From positions 930,001 to 994,000 of the forward strand of contig NZ_JACBZM010000001.1 of the NCBI RefSeq assembly GCF_013408525.1: a stretch of 64,000 nucleotides of DNA, given 5' to 3'. Both the position numbers and the translations under genes were made by a program. Shown one piece after another: positions 1-9,272 of this stretch. Each line of letters starts with the position of its first letter. Positions within the stretch are counted from its first letter, which is position 1. The notes beneath the pieces are model-generated. The model was given only the letters and a program-made list of their open reading frames with translations, did no database searches and had not been told where the DNA came from. This DNA is from Nocardioides aromaticivorans. Lineage in GTDB: Bacteria > Actinomycetota > Actinomycetes > Propionibacteriales > Nocardioidaceae.

Positions 1-1
1 G

Positions 2-898
2 AAGGCCGGCGTCGAGTACGACATCCAGAACACCGAGGGCGACGCCGAGAAGATGACCGCGCTCGCCGAGTCGATGATCGGCGACGGCGTCACGGTCCTG
101 GCGATCGTGAACCTCGACTCCGCCTCGGGCGCGGCGATCCAGGAGAAGGCGGCCGCGGCCGGCGTCCCGACGATCGACTACGACCGCCTGACCCTCGGCG
201 GGTCGGCGTCGGCGTACATCTCCTACGACAACGTCGCGGTGGGCGAGCTGCAGGGCGAGGGCCTGCAGAAGTGCCTCGGCGACAAGGCGGCGAACATCGT
301 CTACCTCAACGGCTCGCCGACCGACAACAACGCCACCCTCTTCGCCGAGGGTGCGCACAAGGTCCTCGACGCCAACAGCAAGCTCAAGGTCGTCGGCGAG
401 CAGGCCGTCCCCGACTGGGACAACGAGCAGGCCGCCAAGATCTTCCAGCAGCTCTACACCGCTGCCGACGGCAAGGTCGACGGCGTCCTCGCGGCCAACG
501 ACGGCCTGGGCGGCGCTGCGATCAGCGTCCTCGAGGGCGCGGGCCAGGCCGGCAAGGTCCCGGTCACGGGTCAGGACGCCACGGTCGAGGGGCTCCAGAA
601 CATCCTGGCCGGCACCCAGTGCATGACCGTGTTCAAGTCCTCGGTCGGCGAGGCCAACGCGCTCGCCGAGGCGGCGATCGCGATCGCGAGCGGCAAGGAC
701 GCGGCGACCACCGGGACCGTGAAGGACACCGAGGGCGGGCGCGACGTCCCGTCGGTCATCCTCGAGCCCGTCGCCATCTCCAAGGACAACATCGCCGAGG
801 AGATCGGCAAGGTCTTCGCCGACGGCAGCATGACGTACGACGACGTCTGCACCGGCAAGTTCGAGAAGCTCTGCACGGACGCCGGCATCAACCCCTGA
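2..898 (+). CDS. xylF: Xylose/sugar ABC transporter substrate-binding protein (5' partial)
   Basis: Extracytoplasmic sugar-binding protein of an ABC importer. The reading frame is already open at base 2, so the signal peptide and N-terminus lie outside the window; 298 residues are visible. It has the two-lobed Peripla_BP_4 pattern, with the segments NGSPTDNNA, AANDGLGGAA and VTGQDATVEG that line the sugar cleft in XylF/RbsB proteins. The GTQCMTVFK stretch resembles the XylF C-lobe. An ATPase and a permease follow on the same strand, and xylA/xylB lie 5 kb further on, which favours xylose as substrate. The sugar is inferred from this context; the family is clear. Confidence 0.85.
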   Translation, partial: KAGVEYDIQNTEGDAEKMTALAESMIGDGVTVLAIVNLDSASGAAIQEKAAAAGVPTIDYDRLTLGGSASAYISYDNVAVGELQGEGLQKCLGDKAANIVYLNGSPTDNNATLFAEGAHKVLDANSKLKVVGEQAVPDWDNEQAAKIFQQLYTAADGKVDGVLAANDGLGGAAISVLEGAGQAGKVPVTGQDATVEGLQNILAGTQCMTVFKSSVGEANALAEAAIAIASGKDAATTGTVKDTEGGRDVPSVILEPVAISKDNIAEEIGKVFADGSMTYDDVCTGKFEKLCTDAGINP

Positions 899-910
899 TC
901 CCCGGCAACC

Positions 911-952
911 GGCTCGCGTCCCGGCCGGCCACGGCCGGCCGGGGCGCGAGCC
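911..952 (+). terminator. Long GC-rich stem-loop between xylF and xylG
   Basis: Near-perfect inverted repeat just after the xylF stop: GGCTCGCG at the 5' side pairs with CGCGAGCC at the 3' side, and the inner arms CCCGGCCGGCC and GGCCGGCCGGG pair as well, with one G-T pair and a tiny loop. There is no U-tract. Inside an importer operon such a hairpin usually stabilises the binding-protein message or attenuates transcription into the ATPase gene. Confidence 0.7.
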
Positions 953-1007
953 AGCCCACCAATTCGTTGATTCGCCCAACAAACCCGCTTCCCACGGAGG
1001 GATCCCG

Positions 1008-1793
1008 ATGACAGCCGAGCCCGGCGCCCCGTTGCTGGAACTGCGCAAGGTCAACAAGAGCTTCGGTGTCGTGCACGTGCTGCACGACGTGGACTTCGCC
1101 GTCTACCCCGGTCAGGTCACCGCCCTCGTCGGCGACAACGGCGCCGGCAAGTCCACCCTGGTCAAGGTCATCGCCGGCATCTACGGCCGCGACAGCGGCG
1201 ACTACCACTTCGAAGGTGCCCCCGTCGCCGTGCACGGTCCCCGTGACGTCTCCGCCCTCGGCGTCGAGATCGTCTACCAGGACCTCGCGCTGTGCGACAA
1301 CCTCGACATCGTCGACAACATGTTCCTCGGCCGCGAGAAGCGCAAGGGCATCGTGCTCGACGACGAGACGATGGAGACGATGGCCTGGGAGACGCTCACC
1401 TCCCTGTCGGTGCGCACCGTCAAGTCCGTCCGGCAGAGCGTGGCGAGCCTGTCCGGCGGCCAGCGCCAGACCGTGGCGATCGCCAAGGCCGTGCTGTGGA
1501 ACTCCAAGGTCGTGCTCCTCGACGAGCCGACCGCGGCGCTCGGTGTCGCCCAGACCCGTCAGGTGCTCGACCTCGTGCGGCGCCTGGCCGACCGCGGGCT
1601 CGGCGTCGTGCTGATCTCCCACAACATGAATGACGTGTTCGAGGTGGCGGACCGGATCACCGCCCTCTACCTGGGCCGGGTCGCAGCCGACGTACCCGCC
1701 AAGGACCTGACCCACAACCAGGTGGTCGAGCTGATCACCGCGGGACGCTCCGGAGACCTCGGGATCCGCGACGTCGCCGCCGCGACCATCTGA
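1008..1793 (+). CDS. xylG: Sugar ABC transporter ATP-binding protein
   Basis: Cytoplasmic ATPase that powers the sugar importer. The 261 residues carry one ABC domain: Walker A GDNGAGKST near residues 43-51, signature SLSGGQRQ near 148-155, Walker B VVLLDEPTAA near 168-177 and the switch His in LISHNMND. E. coli XylG and RbsA are about 500 residues with two ABC domains; this single-domain form is common in actinobacteria and would work as a homodimer. ATG at 1008 follows GGAGGG by about 7 bases. It sits 109 bp after the binding protein, with a stem-loop between, and 10 bp before the permease. The xylose assignment rests on context. Confidence 0.85.
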   Translation: MTAEPGAPLLELRKVNKSFGVVHVLHDVDFAVYPGQVTALVGDNGAGKSTLVKVIAGIYGRDSGDYHFEGAPVAVHGPRDVSALGVEIVYQDLALCDNLDIVDNMFLGREKRKGIVLDDETMETMAWETLTSLSVRTVKSVRQSVASLSGGQRQTVAIAKAVLWNSKVVLLDEPTAALGVAQTRQVLDLVRRLADRGLGVVLISHNMNDVFEVADRITALYLGRVAADVPAKDLTHNQVVELITAGRSGDLGIRDVAAATI

Positions 1794-1803
1794 GGTGACA
1801 CTG

Positions 1804-3105
1804 ATGACGACCGACATCGACATGAACAAGCCCGCTCCGTCCGCCGACGGCGGCGACTCCAGCCCCACCGGACGCTCGAGCTGGGGCAGTGAGCAGGCGC
1901 GGCTCGTCCGCGGCGAGCTCGCGGCCTACGGCAACCGGCTCCGGGGCGGCGACATGGGCTCCCTGCCCGCGGTCCTCGGCCTGGTGGTGCTGTTCGCCGT
2001 GTTCGCGAGCCTGCACGACCGGTTCCTCACGACGTACAACATGGCGAACCTGGTCATCCAGGCCGCCTCGATCTGCGTCCTCGCCATGGGCCTGGTGTTC
2101 GTCCTCCTCCTCGGGGAGATCGACCTGTCCGCCGGTGTCGCCGGTGGCGCCTGCGCGACGATCACCGCCCTCGCGATGATCGACCACGGCTGGACCTGGT
2201 GGGCAGCCACGCTGGCCGGGATCACGGTCGGCGCCCTGATCGGCCTGGCCATCGGCCTGCTGGTCGCCTACCTGGGGATTCCCTCCTTCGTGGTCACGCT
2301 GGCCTTCTTCCTCGCGCTGCAGGCCGTGCCCCTCAAGCTGATCGGCGCCGGCGGATCCCTCCGCTTCAACGACGAGGTCCTGCGCGGCCTGTCGATCAAG
2401 AACGTGCCCGTCACGGCGGGCTGGATCGTCGCGCTGGTGATCGTGCTGGCGTTCGCGGCCCTCTCGCTGTGGCGCCACACCTCGCGCGTGCGCAAGGAGC
2501 TGACCCACAAGCCGCTGCTGCTCGTGATCCTGCAGATCGCCGTCCTCGCCGCCATCGTGCTCGGCCTGACCGCCCTGCTCAGCCGCAACCGCGCGCCGAA
2601 CCCGCTGGTCTTCAACATCAGCGGCATCCCGTGGGTCGCGCCCGTCGTCATCGCCCTGCTGGTGTTCTGGACCTTCGTCCTCACCCGCACCCGCTTCGGA
2701 CGCCACCTGTACGCCGTCGGCGGCAACGCCGAGGCAGCCCGCCGGGCCGGCATCAACGTCAACCGCATGAAGATCGCGGCCTTCGTGATCTGCTCCGGCA
2801 TGGCAGCGATCAGCGGCATCCTCGCGGCGTCGTACACCGGGAAGGTGTCGCCGGGCTCCGGCGGCGGCAACGAGCTGCTGTACGCCGTCGGCGCCGCCGT
2901 CATCGGTGGGACCAGCCTCTTCGGCGGCCGCGGCCGGGCGATCGACGCGGTCGTCGGCGGCCTGGTCATCGCCACGATCCCCAACGGTCTCGGCCTGCTC
3001 AACCAGGCCAGCTACATCAACTTCCTGGTGACCGGCGGGGTCCTGCTGCTCGCGGCCAGTGTCGACGCGGTCTCGCGGCGTCGGCGCTCGTCGGCGGGCG
3101 TGTAG
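1804..3105 (+). CDS. xylH: Sugar ABC transporter permease
   Basis: Membrane channel of the importer, BPD_transp_2 family (XylH/RbsC type), about 433 residues with roughly ten or more hydrophobic segments. The EIDLSAG sequence near residue 97 is the family's characteristic motif after the third helix, and the late GGTSLFGGRGRAIDAVVGG stretch is also typical. ATG at 1804 is preferred because AGGTG lies 8 bases upstream; a GTG at 1795 would add three residues. It is long for the family because of an extra loop around residues 190-260. It is co-transcribed with the ATPase gene. Confidence 0.85.
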   Translation: MTTDIDMNKPAPSADGGDSSPTGRSSWGSEQARLVRGELAAYGNRLRGGDMGSLPAVLGLVVLFAVFASLHDRFLTTYNMANLVIQAASICVLAMGLVFVLLLGEIDLSAGVAGGACATITALAMIDHGWTWWAATLAGITVGALIGLAIGLLVAYLGIPSFVVTLAFFLALQAVPLKLIGAGGSLRFNDEVLRGLSIKNVPVTAGWIVALVIVLAFAALSLWRHTSRVRKELTHKPLLLVILQIAVLAAIVLGLTALLSRNRAPNPLVFNISGIPWVAPVVIALLVFWTFVLTRTRFGRHLYAVGGNAEAARRAGINVNRMKIAAFVICSGMAAISGILAASYTGKVSPGSGGGNELLYAVGAAVIGGTSLFGGRGRAIDAVVGGLVIATIPNGLGLLNQASYINFLVTGGVLLLAASVDAVSRRRRSSAGV

Positions 3106-3124
3106 CGGAGATGATGTCGCCACC

Positions 3125-4348
3125 ATGACAGCTGCGACTCGTGGCGCGGGCACCAACCAGGAAGGCGTCCGCCGCCACAATCTCGGGACCCTCCTCCGCC
3201 ACGTCCACGACACCGGCGAGCTCTCCCGCGCCGAGCTGACCGGCCGGATGGGCCTCAACCGCTCGACGATCGCCGCGCTGGTCAGCGAGCTCGACACGCT
3301 CGGCCTGATCGAGCACTCCTCGCCGGCCACGAGCCGGCGGGGAGCGGGCCGGCCGTCGGCGGGCGTGCGGATCCGGGAGGACGGTCCCTATGTCGTCGCG
3401 GTCGACCTCGGCGTCGACAACGCGGTCGTCGCGCGGGTCGGCCTCGGCGGCAAGATCTGGCACCGCGCGGCGGCGCCGATCCCGGAGGACCCCGAGGCAT
3501 GGATGGTCGGCGCGACCATCGCGACCCTCGTGCGCCAGGTGGTCGCGCTGTCCCCGGCCGACGCTCCCCTGCTGGGCATCGGCCTGGCCGTCCCCGGCCT
3601 CGTGCGGCGCAGCGACGGGCTGATCCGGCACGCCCCGAACCTCAACTGGCACGACGTGTCGTTCGGCTCGATCGTCCTCGCGGCGCTCGCCCTCGACGTA
3701 CCCATCGCGCTCGGCAACGACGCCGACCTCGGCGCCCTCGCCGAGCACCGGCGCGGTGCGGCGGTCGCCGTCGACGACCTCGTCTACCTCTCCGGCAACG
3801 TCGGCGTCGGCGCCGGCGTGATCACGAGCGGCCACCGGCTCGAGGGCGTCGCCGGGTACGCCGGCGAGGTCGGCCACCTCTACCACGACCCCCGCGGCCT
3901 GCCCTGCCACTGCGGCAGCCGGGGCTGCTGGGAGACGGTCGTCGGCGCGCCGGCGATCGCCGAGGCGCTGCGTTGCTCCCCCGACCAGGTGCCCCGGCTC
4001 GGCGAGATCCTCGACGAGATGACGACGGCGCCACGCGAGCTGCGGTCGATCGCCACCGACCTCGGCCGGGGCCTCGGCGCGGTCGTCAACATCTTCAACC
4101 CCAGCCTCGTGATCCTCGGCGGCTACTTCTTGCCGCTCTTCCGGCTCTGCCGGGCCGAGGTGACCGCCGGCCTCGGCGACCGGGCCCTGATGCCGGCCCG
4201 CGACTCCGTGCGCCTCACCCTGCCCGGCCTCGGCAACGACTCCGTGCTCCTCGGCGCGGCCGAGATGGCGATGGAGCCGGTCTTCACCGACCCGGTCGCG
4301 AGCCTCGGGTCCGCCATCACCGACGCCCCTGCCCGACTGGCCGGCTAG
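3125..4348 (+). CDS. ROK-family transcriptional repressor
   Basis: Sugar-responsive DNA-binding regulator, 407 residues. The N-terminus has a winged-helix HTH (ELSRAELTGRMGLNRSTIAALVSEL), followed by a ROK sugar-kinase-like domain with the zinc motif CHCGSRGCWE near residue 260. ATG at 3125 is chosen because the HTH begins about 15 residues in; longer starts only read back over the permease stop. It lies 19 bp after the permease, so it probably belongs to the importer operon and may act as its XylR. Its stop at 4348 directly abuts the stop of the next, convergent ROK gene. The effector sugar is inferred. Confidence 0.85.
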   Translation: MTAATRGAGTNQEGVRRHNLGTLLRHVHDTGELSRAELTGRMGLNRSTIAALVSELDTLGLIEHSSPATSRRGAGRPSAGVRIREDGPYVVAVDLGVDNAVVARVGLGGKIWHRAAAPIPEDPEAWMVGATIATLVRQVVALSPADAPLLGIGLAVPGLVRRSDGLIRHAPNLNWHDVSFGSIVLAALALDVPIALGNDADLGALAEHRRGAAVAVDDLVYLSGNVGVGAGVITSGHRLEGVAGYAGEVGHLYHDPRGLPCHCGSRGCWETVVGAPAIAEALRCSPDQVPRLGEILDEMTTAPRELRSIATDLGRGLGAVVNIFNPSLVILGGYFLPLFRLCRAEVTAGLGDRALMPARDSVRLTLPGLGNDSVLLGAAEMAMEPVFTDPVASLGSAITDAPARLAG

Positions 4349-5542
4349 TCAGATGAGGTCGAGGGTGCCGGCGAGGACGTCCTCGAGGGCCCGCTCGGCG
4401 GCGCCGGTGGAGGCGGAGCCGGTGCCGAGCTCGCCGAGGCGGAGGTCCGGTACGCCGAGGCTGCTGCTCGCGAGGGTGGCGGCGAGCTCGGCGGTGGCGG
4501 GCGCGAGGACCAGCTCGCCGAGGGGCGCGAAGTAGCCGCCCAGGACGATCGTGCCGGGGTCGGCGACGCCGGTGACGATGGCGAGGCCGCGGCCGAGCCA
4601 GCGGCCGACCGACGCCACACCCTCCTGGACGACGACCGACGACGGCCCCTCGGACCGGGCCGCCGCGGCGACCGCCGCCGCGGTCTCCTGGGGAGTGCCG
4701 ACCTCCTCGAGGCCGACGGCAGCGAGCAGCGCGTGCAGGCCCACCGATGCCTCCCAGCAGCCGGTCCGGCCGCACCCGCAGGGGGCTCCCGGCTCGCCGA
4801 CCGGCAGGTGGCCGACCTCGCCGGCGAAGCCGCGGGCGCCGCGCACCAGCCGGCCGTCGTCGACCAGACCGGCACCGATGCCGACGGTGCCGGTGAGGTA
4901 GAGCAGGTGGGCGGCTCCGCGACCTGCCCCGTGGTGGAGCTCGGCGAGCGCCGAGCAGTCCGCGTCGTTGGTGACCCTGGTCCGGCCGGACCAGCCGAAG
5001 GCGGCGTCGACGGCGTCGGCGACCGCGGTGCCGGTGGCGTCGTCGAGGTTCGGCAGCCACACCGCGGTCCGGTCGTCGCCGTCTACGAGCCCCGGTACGG
5101 CGACCGTGGCGCCGACCGGCTCCAGGCCCTCGCCGGCGAGGTCCTCCGCGAGCTCCCGGGCCAGGCCCGCCAGCGCGGCGACGACGTCGCGCCCGCGGAC
5201 CGGCCGGGTCGTCTCGCGGCGCACGGTGCCGGCGAGGTCGAGGGCCACCGCGGCGACGTACTCGACGTTGACCTCGAAGCCCAGACCGACCGGGCGCCCA
5301 CCGTCCAGCGTCAGGAGCAGGCCGGGCCGGCCACGCTCCCCGTTGCGGACCTGATCGAGCTCGCGGACGACGCCCGCCTCCTCGAGCCCGGCGGCGATGG
5401 TGCCGACGGTCGCCTTGGCCAGGCCGGTCCGGGACGCGAGCTCGGCCCGCGAGCCCGGTCCGTCCACCCGCAGCGACCGGACGACGGCCGCGGCGTTCCG
5501 CCGCCGCAGCGACTCGGCGCCGGCAGGCTCAGCCACGGACAC
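4349..5542 (-). CDS. ROK-family transcriptional repressor (second copy)
   Basis: Second ROK regulator, about 397 residues from a GTG at 5542 (another GTG lies at 5536). The N-terminal HTH reads [24 protein letters not shown]; the ROK domain has the zinc motif [10 protein letters not shown]. The start overlaps the end of xylA (stop 5529-5531), so translation is probably coupled and this is the last gene of a xylB-xylA-regulator transcript. It is only moderately like the convergent ROK gene next door, so the two may sense different sugars or control the two transcripts separately. A xylose-responsive role is inferred from position. Confidence 0.82.
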   Translation of the reverse strand: MSVAEPAGAESLRRRNAAAVVRSLRVDGPGSRAELASRTGLAKATVGTIAAGLEEAGVVRELDQVRNGERGRPGLLLTLDGGRPVGLGFEVNVEYVAAVALDLAGTVRRETTRPVRGRDVVAALAGLARELAEDLAGEGLEPVGATVAVPGLVDGDDRTAVWLPNLDDATGTAVADAVDAAFGWSGRTRVTNDADCSALAELHHGAGRGAAHLLYLTGTVGIGAGLVDDGRLVRGARGFAGEVGHLPVGEPGAPCGCGRTGCWEASVGLHALLAAVGLEEVGTPQETAAAVAAAARSEGPSSVVVQEGVASVGRWLGRGLAIVTGVADPGTIVLGGYFAPLGELVLAPATAELAATLASSSLGVPDLRLGELGTGSASTGAAERALEDVLAGTLDLI

Positions 5543-6701
5543 CGTAGAGGTGCTCGAGGGCGAGCTGGTCGAGCTTCTCCATCGCCACCTCGCGCTGGGC
5601 GAGCGCGTCGATCGCGTCGGCGTCGGGCAGCGGCCAGTCCGCCAGTCCACGCCATCCCTCGCCGTCGTCCAGCGTGGGCCGGGCCAGCTCCGGCAGCTCG
5701 GCCTCGACGAGTGCGGCCTGCACCTCGGGGTCGGCGCGGAAGGCGGTCACCTTGTCGCGCAGGATGAGGTAGTTGTCGATGCAGGCCTTCGCCGAGGCCC
5801 AGACACCGGCCTCGGTCTCGGGCCGGACCGGCTTGTAGTCGAAGTGCACCGGACCGTCGTACCCACCGGCGAGCAGGGTGTCGACCACCCAGAACGCTCC
5901 GCGGACGTTGCCGGCGCCGAAGCGCAGGTCCTGGTCGTACTTCGGACCGTTCTGGCCGTTGAGGTCGATGTGGAAGAGCTTGCCGTGCCACAGCGCCTGG
6001 GCGTAGCCCGCGGCGGCATTGAGCCCGGCCATCTCCTCGTGCCCGATCTCCGGGTTGAGGCCGACCAGCTCGGGCCGGTCGAGCGTCTCGATGAAGGCGA
6101 GCGCGTGGCCGACGGTCGGGAGGAGGATGTCGCCGCGCGGCTCGTTGGGCTTGGGCTCGATGGCGAAGCGGAGGTCGTAGCCCTGGTCGGTGACGTACTC
6201 ACCGAGCACGTTGAAGGCCTCCTGGTAGCGGTCCAGCGCCGCGGGCACGTCCTTCGCGGCGCCGTACTCGGCACCTTCGCGACCGCCCCAGCAGACGTAG
6301 ACCTTCGCGCCGAGCTCGGCGGCGAGGTCGAGGTTGCGCATCACCTTGCGGATGGCGAAGCGGCGCACGTCGCGGTTGTTCGAGGTGAAGCCGCCGTCCT
6401 TGAAGACCGGGTGCGTGAACAGGTTGGTGGTCGCCGTCGTGACGACGAGGCCCGTGTCGGCGAGGCCCTTGCGGAAGCGGTCGATGATGCCGTCGCGGGT
6501 GGCGTCGTCGGCGCCGAACGGGATCAGGTCGTCGTCGTGGAAGTTCACGCCGTAGGCGCCGATCGCGGCGAGCTGCTCGAGCGCGTGGACCGGGTCCATC
6601 GGGGCGCGGGTGGCGTCGCCGAAGGGGTCGCGCGCCTGCCAGCCGACGGTCCAGAGACCGAAGGAGAACTTGTCGGCGGGGGTGGGGACGGGTCGGTTCA
6701 T
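5529..6701 (-). CDS. xylA: Xylose isomerase
   Basis: Converts D-xylose to D-xylulose in the cytoplasm. The 390 residues match the short class I form typical of actinobacteria (about 388). Visible landmarks are the catalytic His in [10 protein letters not shown] near residue 54, the metal and Lys site [10 protein letters not shown] near 180, [11 protein letters not shown] near 215, and HIDLNGQ plus FDYKP near the C-terminus. ATG at 6701 follows GAGGAAG by a normal spacing. It lies 26 bp after xylB and overlaps the ROK regulator gene downstream. Confidence 0.97.
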   Translation of the reverse strand: MNRPVPTPADKFSFGLWTVGWQARDPFGDATRAPMDPVHALEQLAAIGAYGVNFHDDDLIPFGADDATRDGIIDRFRKGLADTGLVVTTATTNLFTHPVFKDGGFTSNNRDVRRFAIRKVMRNLDLAAELGAKVYVCWGGREGAEYGAAKDVPAALDRYQEAFNVLGEYVTDQGYDLRFAIEPKPNEPRGDILLPTVGHALAFIETLDRPELVGLNPEIGHEEMAGLNAAAGYAQALWHGKLFHIDLNGQNGPKYDQDLRFGAGNVRGAFWVVDTLLAGGYDGPVHFDYKPVRPETEAGVWASAKACIDNYLILRDKVTAFRADPEVQAALVEAELPELARPTLDDGEGWRGLADWPLPDADAIDALAQREVAMEKLDQLALEHLYGVRG

Positions 6702-6727
6702 CGTGGCTTCCTCGGACTGGTCGGGCT

Positions 6728-8113
6728 TCAGGGCTGGGCGAGACGGTCGCGGAGCGCGGCGTAGCGCTCGCGCACCGACGGATCAGTGGGTACGACGGGC
6801 AGGGTGGCCTCGGTCGGCAGCGGCCAGGCCGGCGGCTCGGCCGCCCCGGACAGGGCCCACGCCGCCTGGCGGGCGGCGCCCCGGGCGACGTACTCCCCCG
6901 GCGCGGGCAGCAGCACCGGCCGGCCGAGGATGGCGGGGGCGAGCGCGCGCACGGCCTCGCTGCGGGTGGCACCGCCGACCATCAGCACGCGTCGCGGCTC
7001 GGCGCCGGTCTCGGCGACGAGGGCGTCGACCGCGTCGGCGAGCGAGCAGAGCAGGGCCTCGACGGCTGCCCGGGCGAGGTCGGCGCGGGTCGTGGCGGGC
7101 GTGAGCCCGGTCCAGGTGCCGACGGCGTCGGGTCGGTTCGGCGTGCGCTCGCCGCCGTAGTACGGCGACAGGGTCACCCCGCCCGCACCGGGCGTGGAGG
7201 CGAGCGCGAGGGCGGACAGCTCGTCGTGGTCGACGCCGAGCCAGCGCGCCTGCAGGTCGAGGATGCCGGCGGCGTTCATCGTGGTGACCATCGGCAGGTA
7301 GCCGCCGGCGGCGTCGGCGAAGCCGGTGACCGTGCCGGTGCCGTCCGCCACCGGGTCGGGTACGACGGCCGAGGCCACCCCCGACGTACCGATGGAGACG
7401 AGCACGTCGCCGGCCGTCAGCGGCATCCCGAGCGCGGCGCCCATGTTGTCGCCGGTGCCGCCGGCCACCACCTGTCCGGCGGGGGTCGTGGCCGCTGCGG
7501 CGCCGGCCGCGACGACGATGGGCAGGTCGGCGTCGTGGCCGAGGGCCGCGGCGAGCAGGTCGTGGCGCCAGGTGCTCGTACGGGCGTCGAAGTAGCCCGT
7601 GCCGGAGGCGTCGCCGCGGTCGGTGAACGGCGCGGTGCCGGGGGCGGACAGGTGGCGGGACACGTAGTCGTGGGGCAGCAGCACCTGTCGCACCCGCGCC
7701 GCCTCGGCCGGTGCGTGGTCGCGCAGCCAGCGCAGCTTGGTGCTGGTGAAGGAGGCGACGAGCACGCTGCCGAGGGCGTCGGCGCAGGCCTGCGGACCGC
7801 CGAGCTCGGCGACCAGCTCCACGGCGGCCGCAGCGGAGCGGGTGTCGTTCCACAGCAGGGCGTCCCGGACGGGTCGGCCGTCGGCGTCCAGCGCGACCAT
7901 GCCGTGCTGCTGGCCGGCGACGGCGACCGCCTCGGCGCGCTCGAGGAGGCCGGCGGTCGCGGTGTCGACGGCGGCCAGCCAGGCGCGGGGGTCGACCTCC
8001 GTCCCGGGCGGGTGCGGGGCGGACTGCTGGGCCACGACCGTCCCGTCGTCAGCATCGACGAGGACGGCCTTGGTGGACTGCGTCGAGGAGTCGACGCCGA
8101 GGACGAGCGGCAC
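6728..8113 (-). CDS. xylB: Xylulokinase
   Basis: FGGY-family kinase that phosphorylates D-xylulose to xylulose 5-phosphate, feeding the pentose phosphate pathway. The 461 residues are the usual length. The N-terminal phosphate loop [11 protein letters not shown] starts at residue 6; the second FGGY half contains ISIGTSG-like [10 protein letters not shown] and [13 protein letters not shown] near residue 390. The start is GTG at 8113. The -10-like TACTAAAT ends only about 8 bases before it, so the message may be leaderless. First gene of the xylB-xylA-ROK operon. Confidence 0.95.
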   Translation of the reverse strand: MPLVLGVDSSTQSTKAVLVDADDGTVVAQQSAPHPPGTEVDPRAWLAAVDTATAGLLERAEAVAVAGQQHGMVALDADGRPVRDALLWNDTRSAAAAVELVAELGGPQACADALGSVLVASFTSTKLRWLRDHAPAEAARVRQVLLPHDYVSRHLSAPGTAPFTDRGDASGTGYFDARTSTWRHDLLAAALGHDADLPIVVAAGAAAATTPAGQVVAGGTGDNMGAALGMPLTAGDVLVSIGTSGVASAVVPDPVADGTGTVTGFADAAGGYLPMVTTMNAAGILDLQARWLGVDHDELSALALASTPGAGGVTLSPYYGGERTPNRPDAVGTWTGLTPATTRADLARAAVEALLCSLADAVDALVAETGAEPRRVLMVGGATRSEAVRALAPAILGRPVLLPAPGEYVARGAARQAAWALSGAAEPPAWPLPTEATLPVVPTDPSVRERYAALRDRLAQP

Positions 8114-8120
8114 GACTCCT

Positions 8121-8150
8121 ATTTAGTACGAGACTTGAACTTAAGTCAAG
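8121..8150 (-). promoter_or_regulatory. Putative xylBA promoter with operator palindrome
   Basis: Read on the minus strand, TTGACT (8149-8144) is a good -35 and TACTAAAT (8128-8121) a -10-like element, 15-18 bases apart depending on the hexamer chosen. CTTGA and TCAAG arms at 8134-8138 and 8146-8150 form an inverted repeat around the -35, with the perfect octamer ACTTAAGT overlapping its centre. This is where a ROK repressor could bind. The element also covers the TAA stop of the DUF4126 gene. Promoter and operator are inferred from sequence only. Confidence 0.55.
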
Positions 8151-8749
8151 GCGCCCGGCGAGACACCCCTGCGTCGCGCCCGCCAGGCCTGGAAGCGGGC
8201 CCATCCGCGACGGACCAGCTTCCACGCCATCCACAGCACCAGCAGGCTCAGCACCAGCAGCACGAGCGCGACCACCGCGGCCGCGACCGGGTGGTTGACG
8301 GCGAACCAGATCACCGCGAGGACCAGCAGGTCCTCGCCGATGCTGACCGCGATGTTGGTGAACGGCTCCGGCGAGGTGTTGACCGCGATTCGCGTGCTCG
8401 TCTTGATCGCGTGCGACGCGAGCGCGCTCGTGCCGCCGACCGAGCCGCCGACCAGGTCGTTGATCGCGTTCGTGTCCCCCGCGATGAGCACCCCGACCGT
8501 CCCGCCGACCATCGGACGGATCACCGTCGAGACGACGTCCCACACCGTGTCGACGAAGGGCACCTTGTCGGCGACGAACTCGAAGGCGTACATCACCGCC
8601 GCGGCAGCCAGCACCTCCCACTTGCCGAGGGCGTCGGGGATGTCCGCGAACGAGCCGAACCGGTCGGCGAGCCCCAGCACGAGCACGACGAGATAGCTGT
8701 TGATCCCGCTGGCCCATCCCGAGGAGAAGGCGAGGGCGAGTGATTCCAC
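8141..8749 (-). CDS. DUF4126 family integral membrane protein
   Basis: Unknown function. About 202 residues from GTG at 8749, starting ESLALAFSSGWASGINSYL, which is the usual DUF4126 N-terminus. There are about five hydrophobic segments and a basic C-terminal tail (RRGWARFQAWRARRRG). A longer reading to 8800 would overlap the divergent gene at 8793 and is not favoured. The internal GGxxG-rich stretch (VGGTVGVLIAGD, VGGSVGGTSALASH) is typical of the family. The stop lies inside the xylB promoter region. Confidence 0.75.
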   Translation of the reverse strand: MESLALAFSSGWASGINSYLVVLVLGLADRFGSFADIPDALGKWEVLAAAAVMYAFEFVADKVPFVDTVWDVVSTVIRPMVGGTVGVLIAGDTNAINDLVGGSVGGTSALASHAIKTSTRIAVNTSPEPFTNIAVSIGEDLLVLAVIWFAVNHPVAAAVVALVLLVLSLLVLWMAWKLVRRGWARFQAWRARRRGVSPGALT

Positions 8750-8792
8750 CGCGCAAGCGTAAGGGTCGGCCGGGACGGGGTACTGCAGGCCG

Positions 8793-9266
8793 ATGAGCAC
8801 GGAGATCCCCGAGAACGACCCCGAGCAGTACGACGACTACAGCGTCGACGACGAGGACCAGCTCCAGCCGGAGGACACCCTGGTCGGCGACGACGTGGAG
8901 GACGAGCTGGACCGCGGGTACTCGCCGCCCGAGCGGTACTCCCCCGCCCAGCGCTACGGCACCACGCCGTGGGAGCAGGCGCACGACCGGCCGCTCGACG
9001 AGCGCCTCGCCGAGGAGGTGCCGGAGCCGGACCCGACCGCCGTGGCGGACGAGGACGAGGACGGGGTGCCGCACGAGGCCGACGAGGAGGGCATCGAGGT
9101 CGGCGACGCGCGGGCGGGACGCCTGGTCGCGCCGGACGAGGGCGTGCGCGACGACACCGAGGAGGACCTGGTGGCCGAGGACGTCGGGATCGACGGCGCC
9201 GCGGCCAGCGCCGAGGAGGCCGCCATGCACGTCGTACCGGAGGACGAGCTGGGCGCTTCCGACTGA
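8793..9266 (+). CDS. DUF5709 domain acidic protein
   Basis: 157 residues, extremely acidic and free of hydrophobic segments, so cytosolic. It matches the actinobacterial DUF5709 pattern: DQLQPEDTLVGDD near residue 21, then LDRGYSPPERYSP, and later RPLDERLAEEVPEPDP. The function of the family is not established. It is divergent from the DUF4126 gene with only 43 bp between starts, and convergent with the secreted EEP-family gene, whose stop lies 6 bp away. Confidence 0.75.
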   Translation: MSTEIPENDPEQYDDYSVDDEDQLQPEDTLVGDDVEDELDRGYSPPERYSPAQRYGTTPWEQAHDRPLDERLAEEVPEPDPTAVADEDEDGVPHEADEEGIEVGDARAGRLVAPDEGVRDDTEEDLVAEDVGIDGAAASAEEAAMHVVPEDELGASD

Positions 9267-9272
9267 GGCGGC

